Below, piece by piece: positions 1-4,936 of a stretch of 10,785 nucleotides of DNA. The position numbers were made by a program, and so were the translations under genes. Every line of letters starts with the position of its first letter. Within the stretch, counting starts at the first letter, position 1. Where the stretch lies: positions 1-10,785 of the forward strand of contig DAOWGA010000007.1 of NCBI GenBank assembly GCA_030637665.1. Reading direction: 5' to 3'. This stretch comes from Lysobacterales bacterium (GTDB taxonomy: Bacteria; Pseudomonadota; Gammaproteobacteria; Xanthomonadales; SZUA-36). The notes beneath the pieces were generated by a model. That model made no database searches. It saw only the letters and a program-made list of their open reading frames with translations, and was not told the origin of the DNA.

Positions 1-14
1 AGTGCCTTCTGCCT

Positions 15-1799
15 TCATTTTCCGGCCGCAAACGGCCGGATCCGATCCGCTGCCTCTATCATCTCCAGCGACCGCGTGCCGCCGTTACCCAGGCGAAAAC
101 CGGTCATGCCGTTGGGCATGAGACAAACCAGCATCCCGCCCCAACCATGCATCTCGGGCACGGAAGTGGTGAAACCGGATGCGCCGGCATAAGGCGTGTG
201 CCATATCGACATGTGATATGAATGATCACCAAACTCGTTCGATGCCCCGGTGGGCAGGCCACGTTGGTCGGTCTGGTACAGGGCCTCGGCAAGCTTTGTG
301 GGGCTCAGAATTTGCTCACCTTCATGCCGGCCGCCATTTTGCAGCAGCATTGAAATTTTGGCGATATCGTCAACCGTCATGAACAGGGCCCAACCCAGGA
401 AGGGCACACCTTGCGAACCATCTGGCTCTGTGGTGAACTTCGAAGACATGTGGTGAATACCGATCGGCCGGTAAACTTCCCCGGTTATCATTCGCCACAA
501 GTTGGCGTTTTCGCCCTCCCTGCTTTTCAACAGGCTGTCCAGAGCCGCAGCAAGGGTAAACGTGTTGCGGTCACAATACCGCGCGTGTTCGCCGGGCCCC
601 CAGGGATAGCTGGGCATTTTAAAAACTTCGGCCAGCATATTGTCCAGGCCAGGGGCGAGGTACCAGGCGTTATAGGATTCCTCATCTCCGGTGATGTAGC
701 CATCCAGGATATTGTTGGGATCGATATTGTGACTGCCGGCGCCCATGCCCGTTGCCATGTTCAGGGCGTCACCGAAGGTGACCTCATCCCAGCCATCGTG
801 ATCAGCAGTGACTTCGAGGTAGTCCCTGATTTTCAGGTCGAATACCTCATCACCGTACTTTTGCGCCATGCGCAACATGGCAACCATGCCGAGCATTGAC
901 TTGGTGACGGACCATACGCCATGCCTCATCTCCCGCGGATACGGATAATCACCGAAAGGCGTACGGCTGGGCCTGGCGAATACCACTCCATCGATGACCA
1001 GGCCACTGGTGGTAACCAGTGCGGGATCAATAGAAGAGTCAAAATCGGAAAACCAGGCCGGGTCGTAGCTGGCTTCAAGCTCCGACCACTCACGCCAGGG
1101 AATCCTGTCTGACAATTCCTGCCCGAATTCCCTGACCAGCCGATCGCGCCCGCTGACTGTGTCCGGATGATATTCGACAGGGACATGCCCCCAGGCAACG
1201 AAAAAGTTCTTGATAAAATAAGGGGATGACTGCTGGACCACCTGGTAACGCAGTTGCGATACGCTGTCTTTATCGTATAGAAAAGTTGCGACCCCGTTAT
1301 AAGCATCACCCTCGATGTCCCCGGTCAGCATGAATGGAAATGAGGCCCGGGAAAATCCCTTGTCCCCAGCTTCTGACCACACCCTTCCGGGCTCAAACTG
1401 TATCATCCAAAAATTACTGCCGTTTTCAGGCTCGAGCAGGTCCCGCACAACGGGCACCAGGTATCCCTGATCGGAAAAAAACTCAATCGTCACGCCGGGA
1501 AATAACTGCGTGATCCTGCCATTGATGATTCCGGGCTCTATTTCAGGTGGCTCTGTCTTCATGGCCAATTCCGGAATCCTCAGCGTCCCGCTAAACGCGT
1601 GCAGCGCCTCTGCTGCATTTTCAGACGGCATGAAATAGCCGTTCAGAATTGGCGCTGTGTCCGAAGTATCCGGCGCCATCATCTCTTCATAAGTGAGCTT
1701 TTGCCGCAGGTCTGCCGGGGGTTCAACTTTCCCGGAGCAGGAACAGCCCAAAAATGCCAACACAATCAGGCCGGGAATACTGATGAATCTGGTCTTCAC
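15..1799 (-). CDS. Lipoprotein serine hydrolase, beta-lactamase-like (class C/esterase fold)
   Basis: Predicted cell-envelope serine hydrolase of 594 residues; the substrate is unknown (esterase, peptidase or amidase activity are all possible). Residues 1-23 form a lipoprotein signal: basic start, hydrophobic run, then FLGC with Cys19 as likely lipidation site. The beta-lactamase fold occupies about residues 260-590. SVTK at 297-300 gives the SxxK nucleophile Ser297 and base Lys300, RYCDRN at 407-412 sits where YxN is expected, and HGWGG at 551-555 sits where the KTG/HxG motif is expected. About 270 residues precede this domain, far more than usual, and I do not recognise them. The start is GTG: the second codon upstream in frame is a TAG stop, and AAGGA lies 6 bases before the GTG. 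The gene is divergent from the sulfotransferase remnant and has no operon partner in view. The fold is well supported, the substrate is not. Confidence 0.88.
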   Translation of the reverse strand: MKTRFISIPGLIVLAFLGCSCSGKVEPPADLRQKLTYEEMMAPDTSDTAPILNGYFMPSENAAEALHAFSGTLRIPELAMKTEPPEIEPGIINGRITQLFPGVTIEFFSDQGYLVPVVRDLLEPENGSNFWMIQFEPGRVWSEAGDKGFSRASFPFMLTGDIEGDAYNGVATFLYDKDSVSQLRYQVVQQSSPYFIKNFFVAWGHVPVEYHPDTVSGRDRLVREFGQELSDRIPWREWSELEASYDPAWFSDFDSSIDPALVTTSGLVIDGVVFARPSRTPFGDYPYPREMRHGVWSVTKSMLGMVAMLRMAQKYGDEVFDLKIRDYLEVTADHDGWDEVTFGDALNMATGMGAGSHNIDPNNILDGYITGDEESYNAWYLAPGLDNMLAEVFKMPSYPWGPGEHARYCDRNTFTLAAALDSLLKSREGENANLWRMITGEVYRPIGIHHMSSKFTTEPDGSQGVPFLGWALFMTVDDIAKISMLLQNGGRHEGEQILSPTKLAEALYQTDQRGLPTGASNEFGDHSYHMSIWHTPYAGASGFTTSVPEMHGWGGMLVCLMPNGMTGFRLGNGGTRSLEMIEAADRIRPFAAGK

Positions 1800-1857
1800 G
1801 TTCTATCCTTTTCTTGCATCTGGAAGTCCGGGTACCACCGCCGGCCCCCATAATCCC

Positions 1858-1872
1858 GGCGCCTCAAGCGCC
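1858..1872. repeat. Small GC hairpin at the sulfotransferase break
   Basis: GGCGC (1858-1862) and GCGCC (1868-1872) pair perfectly around a CTCAA loop. There is no T-run on either side, so it is not a convincing terminator. Its position just before the point where sulfotransferase similarity begins suggests a possible rearrangement scar, but a 5 bp stem in GC-rich DNA can arise by chance. Confidence 0.3.
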
Positions 1873-1876
1873 AAGG

Positions 1877-2158
1877 CACAATCTGATGCCCGGCTTGATC
1901 CTTGATGTGGCTTACGAAAATGTAGTCGCTGACCCGGAGCAACAGGCCAGACGCCTGATTGCTCATTGTAGCCTGGAATGGGAGCCCGACTGCCTGGAAT
2001 TCCATAAATCGAAAGTGGCCTCCACTACCGCCAGCGCCGTACAGGTCCGGCAACCCCTCTACTCCACTTCAATCCAGAAGTGGCGGCACTACGAGAATCA
2101 ACTCATCCCGCTCAAAACCAGGCTGACCGAAGCCGGCCTCCTCGGAGACACTGGCTAG
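1877..2158 (+). pseudogene. 3' fragment of a Sulfotransfer_3-type sulfotransferase gene
   Basis: About 94 codons match the C-terminal end of bacterial sulfotransferases, the type often fused to TPR repeats. The pattern runs PGLILDVAYENVVADPE, then a Cys-rich-turn segment ending CLEFH, then TASAVQVRQPLYSTSIQKW and RHYE, ending at TAG 2156-2158. The N-terminal part, which carries the 5'-phosphosulfate-binding loop for PAPS, is absent. The frame stays open upstream to a TTG at 1814, but that stretch is proline-rich and does not resemble the family, so similarity stops near 1875. A 5 bp hairpin (1858-1872) lies at this break. An ATG at 1886 could start a 90-residue peptide, but no clear ribosome-binding site precedes it. 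Most likely a non-functional remnant left by a deletion or insertion; catalysis is not expected. Confidence 0.72.
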
Positions 2159-2204
2159 TTGTAGGCAGGAATTCTACCGAGCCAAAAAGAGCGAAGGCCT
2201 TCAC

Positions 2205-2413
2205 GGCATGCAGTGGACTGGGTAGGCATTCCCACGATTTTTAGCCGCCGAGTGATAATCTCAGGCCGGGGCAATTTTCAGGGATGAAAATTGAGGGCGC
2301 CCAGGGCAAGGAGCCCTGTAAGCCCGGTCCCGATCAGGCTGAGATTCTCGCGAGGGAAGCCCGCAGGGCCGGATAAGCATGAGGGGGAAAGCCTACCCAG
2401 GACGCTGCATGCC
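2205..2413. repeat. Long imperfect inverted repeat, 29-base arms
   Basis: The left arm 2205-2233 and the right arm 2385-2413 are reverse complements at 25 of 29 positions. Blocks of 9 (GGCATGCAG / CTGCATGCC), 10 (CTGGGTAGGC / GCCTACCCAG) and 5 (TTCCC / GGGAA) pairs are separated by a few mismatches. The unit is 209 bases long. Similarity stops abruptly at both outer ends, as for terminal inverted repeats of a miniature transposable element, but I find no clear flanking target-site duplication and no transposase. The arms do not match an integron attC core, whose order would be GCCTAAC before GTTAGGC. The pairing itself is read directly from the sequence; its origin is open. Confidence 0.85.
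2205..2413 (+). ncRNA. Candidate structured RNA, about 209 nt, unknown family
   Basis: Read as plus-strand RNA, the 29-position terminal helix closes a multibranch structure. Inside it are hairpin CAATTTTC/GAAAATTG (2272-2279 with 2286-2293), hairpin CAGGGC/GCCCTG (2302-2307 with 2313-2318), and an arm CCGGTCC/GGGCCGG (2324-2330 with 2366-2372). That arm is topped by TTCTC-GCGA-GGGAA (2345-2358), a GNRA tetraloop. The imperfections favour the plus strand: three pairs are G-U (2214-2404, 2328-2368, 2348-2355) and would be A-C on the other strand, and 2216-2217 with 2401-2402 form tandem G-A pairs, a common stable RNA motif. I do not recognise the family, see no group II intron domain V, and see no promoter. 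The folding was done by eye. Confidence 0.38.
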
Positions 2414-2454
2414 AGCACTGCGTTCAAAAGGTACCGCCGCACCAAGTAACGGTC

Positions 2455-2469
2455 GGCCGCATGGCGGCC
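2455..2469. terminator. GC hairpin between convergent genes, possible terminator
   Basis: GGCCGC (2455-2460) pairs perfectly with GCGGCC (2464-2469) around a three-base ATG loop. It begins 14 bases past the stop codon of the acyl-CoA dehydrogenase on the minus strand. No T-run follows on either strand, so intrinsic termination is doubtful. It could instead be a pause site or a barrier to RNA decay for the dehydrogenase transcript. Confidence 0.3.
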
Positions 2470-2483
2470 TCCTACATGACCGG

Positions 2484-3644
2484 CTAGCCTCCGTACTCGC
2501 GTAACAGCGTGCGGCTGATGATGTGCCGCTGGATCTCGGACGTGCCATCCCAGATTCGTTCCAGCCGGGAATCCCGCCACAAGCGCTCGATCGGCAGTTC
2601 TTCCATCAGGCCCATTCCGCCGTAGATCTGCACTGTGTGATCGGCTGCACGCCCCAGCGCTTCGGAAGCAAACAGCTTGGCCATGGCCGCGTCCTGCGAT
2701 GTCATTTTGTCCTGGTCCGCCATTTCGCAGGCATGCATGACCAGAAGATCCGAGGCCTGCAACTCAGTGGCCATGTCCGCCAGCTTGAATGAAGTGCCCT
2801 GGAACCGCCCTATGGGCTTGCCGAACTGCTTGCGAGTCGCTGCCCATTCTGCGGCCAGTTCCAGCAGCAGCTCCATCTTTCCGCAACACTGTGCGCCGAC
2901 CCAGACACGCCCCATGCTCAGCCACTTGTCGGCAAGTTCCAGTCCCTTGCCCTCTTCGCCAAGGATTTGAGACTTGTGAACCCGTACGTCGTCGAACGAA
3001 AGTTGATAGGTTCTGTAACAGCGCTGGGCAGCACATGTGGGACCCCGCTGCATGTCGAAACCCTTTTCACCGGCGTCAACCAGGAAGGCGGTTACCCGTT
3101 TGCGCGGGCCACGCGGGGTTTCATTCACGCCGGTGACGACAAAAACAATGCTGAAATCAGGCACGCAAGGCGTGCTGATAAAGTGCTTGGCGCCATTAAT
3201 GATGTAGTCGTCACCGTCACGGTCGGCCCGTGTCGTCATGGCCATGATGTCAGATCCGGCACCGGGCTCAGTCAGGGCGAAAGATTCGTGTTTTTCGCCG
3301 CTGACGCAGGGCAGCAGGTAGCGATCAATCTGATCACCCTCGCAGGCCAGCAAAATTTCCGTGGGTCGTGCAATGTTTCCGGCCAGGCCATAACTGGCCT
3401 TGCCCAGCTCGCGCTCCATCAATCCCAGCGTGGTGTAATCCAGGCCGCCGCCGCCCACCGATTCGGGCAGGTTTGCAGCATAAAAACCCATCTCTATCGC
3501 TTGTTGTTTGATGTGCTCACCCAGCTCCACAGGAACCTCGCCGGCCCGGTCGGCCTCCGCTTCATGCGGGTAGATTTCCTTTTCCAGGAACGCCTTCAGG
3601 GAATCCAGAATCATGCGTTGTTCTTCTGTGATTTGATAATTCAT
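2484..3644 (-). CDS. Acyl-CoA dehydrogenase family protein (FAD flavoprotein)
   Basis: Cytoplasmic FAD enzyme of 386 residues, the usual length, expected to form the alpha,beta double bond of an acyl-CoA and pass electrons to ETF. The family layout is complete: N-terminal helical domain (1-120), FALTEPGAGSD at 122-132 (family signature 1, flavin and substrate contact), central beta domain, RKQFGKPIGRFQ at 271-282, GGMGLMEELPIER at 342-354 and WDGTSEIQR at 365-373. The residue in the usual catalytic Glu position of that last motif is Asp366. The ATG at 3644 follows AGGG about 10 bases upstream. The gene is transcribed alone and divergently from the GlxA-like regulator across a 235 bp region, so control by that regulator is plausible. 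Chain length and exact substrate cannot be read. It is not a close match to crotonobetainyl-CoA reductase CaiA, which has a GGSDE sequence at this site. Confidence 0.93.
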   Translation of the reverse strand: MNYQITEEQRMILDSLKAFLEKEIYPHEAEADRAGEVPVELGEHIKQQAIEMGFYAANLPESVGGGGLDYTTLGLMERELGKASYGLAGNIARPTEILLACEGDQIDRYLLPCVSGEKHESFALTEPGAGSDIMAMTTRADRDGDDYIINGAKHFISTPCVPDFSIVFVVTGVNETPRGPRKRVTAFLVDAGEKGFDMQRGPTCAAQRCYRTYQLSFDDVRVHKSQILGEEGKGLELADKWLSMGRVWVGAQCCGKMELLLELAAEWAATRKQFGKPIGRFQGTSFKLADMATELQASDLLVMHACEMADQDKMTSQDAAMAKLFASEALGRAADHTVQIYGGMGLMEELPIERLWRDSRLERIWDGTSEIQRHIISRTLLREYGG

Positions 3645-3709
3645 AGTTCATGCCCTGAATGTGGATTAAGCAAATGATGAGAGATTCTCCTGTGCGTTTG
3701 TTATGAATA

Positions 3710-3786
3710 TTCGACAGGAACACAAGGATTTCGCCATCGGCAATTACGCCACGCTGTGTCGAAATAATTTCAGTTGATTGTCGAAA
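3710..3786. promoter_or_regulatory. Three TGTCGAA boxes in the divergent promoter region
   Basis: TGTCGAAA occurs at 3757-3764 and again at 3779-3786 in the same orientation, 22 bp start to start, about two helical turns. TTCGACA at 3710-3716 is a third copy in inverse orientation. AraC-family activators commonly bind pairs of direct half-sites about 21 bp apart, and the neighbouring gene encodes such a protein, so this is a reasonable operator for it. It lies between the two divergent starts at 3644 and 3880. I could not settle clean -35/-10 boxes for either gene. The repeats are seen directly; the binding protein is inferred. Confidence 0.5.
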
Positions 3787-3879
3787 AGATGATATTCTCA
3801 CTTCCCCCTCCTGTCGCTGAAGCGGCTGCGGATCGCAGCACAATTCTCTGCAGGGTCCGAATTTGTAGGAGAAGCTGCC

Positions 3880-4926
3880 ATGACCGGCAATTCCTGGAAG
3901 CCACGATTCACTTTCGCTTTCGTCCTGTTGGAAAAATTCAGTATGCTCAGCCTGTCGGCAATGCTTGAGCCCTTGCGAATCGCCAACTATTGCAGCGGGC
4001 GCAATTTGTATGGCTGGTCCTTGCTTTCAGCGGATGGAAATGACGTTGCGGCCAGCACGGGTGTCATGGTGCCGACACGACAGGTCACCATGAACGACTC
4101 CGAATGGGATGTGATTATCGTTTGTGGCGGCTGGAACGCAGAGCGCTATAACTGTGCGACGCTTTTCAGCTGGCTGCAACACATGGGTCGCGGCGGCGTT
4201 ATTCTTGGCGCAGCGGAAACCGGGAGTTACATACTCGCCCGCGCAGGGCTTTTGCGCGGCTGTTCGGCAACCATTCACTGGCATTGTTACACTGCTTTTA
4301 GAGAGCGTTATCCCGCTATCGATCTGAAAGATGCGCTGTATGTGATAGACCGCAAGCGCATGACCTGTGCCGGCGGAACTGCCGGCATGGATATGATCTT
4401 GCAGGAGATCAAGCGCAGGAATGGCAAGGAGCTGGCGGTAGAGGTCGCTGATCAGTTGCTCTATGCGCCGGTTCGCAAAGCGGATATGCCGCAAAAAGAA
4501 GTCCAGTCAAAGCAACAGTCATCCGTACCTCCTGCCCTGCAAAAAGCCATTGAAATCATGGAGAAAAATATCGAGAAACCGCTGACCATCCCGCAAATTT
4601 CCCAATTACTCGGTTTTTCCCAACGCAAGCTCGAACGGTTGTTCAACAATCGATTTGGATGTTCGGCTGTGGCTTTTTACCGGACTGTCCGGCTACAGGA
4701 AGCCCGTGTTCTTCTGACCCACACGGATATGTCAGTACTGGACATTTGTATCGCTTGCGGATTCGCCAGTTCCTCCTATTTCAGCAAATCCTATACCAAC
4801 CAGTTTGGTGTACGGCCCCGCGACCATCGCTCATCCTGGCCGGATAGCGAACCGACGCCCTATTGGCCGGGTGTGAGCACCTTTACCACCGCAGCCATCG
4901 CTGCGCGAACCAATCAGGATCAATAA
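3880..4926 (+). CDS. GlxA-family transcriptional regulator (DJ-1/PfpI plus AraC HTH)
   Basis: Cytoplasmic DNA-binding regulator of 348 residues, normal for the family that includes GbdR, CdhR and ArgR, which sense amine and amino-acid metabolites. Residues about 9-195 form the glutamine-amidotransferase-like sensor domain. The site of the enzymatic nucleophile elbow reads GAAETGSY (110-117), without Cys, so ligand sensing rather than catalysis is expected. TCAGGTAGMDM (162-172) is a typical family segment. Residues about 217-317 form the AraC DNA-binding domain with two helix-turn-helices (LTIPQISQLLGFS at 235-247 and SVLDICIACGFASSSYFSK at 285-303). The ATG is fixed by AGGAGA at 3867-3872, seven bases upstream. 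It is divergent from the acyl-CoA dehydrogenase and convergent, ten bases apart, with the molybdenum hydroxylase operon. It likely activates one or both in response to the pathway substrate; the effector is unknown. Confidence 0.93.
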   Translation: MTGNSWKPRFTFAFVLLEKFSMLSLSAMLEPLRIANYCSGRNLYGWSLLSADGNDVAASTGVMVPTRQVTMNDSEWDVIIVCGGWNAERYNCATLFSWLQHMGRGGVILGAAETGSYILARAGLLRGCSATIHWHCYTAFRERYPAIDLKDALYVIDRKRMTCAGGTAGMDMILQEIKRRNGKELAVEVADQLLYAPVRKADMPQKEVQSKQQSSVPPALQKAIEIMEKNIEKPLTIPQISQLLGFSQRKLERLFNNRFGCSAVAFYRTVRLQEARVLLTHTDMSVLDICIACGFASSSYFSKSYTNQFGVRPRDHRSSWPDSEPTPYWPGVSTFTTAAIAARTNQDQ

Positions 4927-4936
4927 CGACGTCAAG

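Larger units (their letters stand above)
2159..2483. other. Gene-free stretch between two convergent genes
   Basis: This 325-base region separates the end of the sulfotransferase remnant from the end of the acyl-CoA dehydrogenase. I see no convincing protein gene in it: short open frames exist on both strands but show no family pattern. It does hold a 10 bp palindrome GAAGGCCTTC (2193-2202), a repeated GTAGGCA (2161-2167 and 2222-2228), the large inverted repeat 2205-2413 with internal hairpins, and a GC hairpin at 2455-2469 near the dehydrogenase stop. Confidence 0.8.

Noticed and set aside
411..899. 162-codon open frame on the plus strand.
   Set aside because: It is antisense to the serine hydrolase, with no recognisable domain or ribosome-binding site.
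2205..2413. Integron attC site.
   Set aside because: The core boxes are in the wrong order (GTAGGC first, GCCTAC last), the unit is longer than most attC sites, and there is no cassette structure around it.
2205..2413. Group II intron remnant.
   Set aside because: I could not find the conserved domain V hairpin, the 5' GTGYG start or any reverse-transcriptase remnant.
2278..2580. 100-codon minus-strand open frame running from the dehydrogenase 3' end into the inverted repeat.
   Set aside because: It overlaps the true dehydrogenase frame by about 97 bases, shows no family similarity, and crosses the structured element.
2484..3644. Naming the dehydrogenase caiA (crotonobetainyl-CoA reductase) because of the GlxA-type regulator next to it.
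   Set aside because: The C-terminal motif differs, and no carnitine CoA-transferase, hydratase or ligase of the cai type is present.
2967..3677. 236-codon open frame on the plus strand.
   Set aside because: It lies antisense to the acyl-CoA dehydrogenase, and its translation shows no family pattern.
3562..3843. 93-codon minus-strand open frame over the divergent intergenic region.
   Set aside because: It overlaps the dehydrogenase start in another frame, has no family pattern and covers the likely operator.
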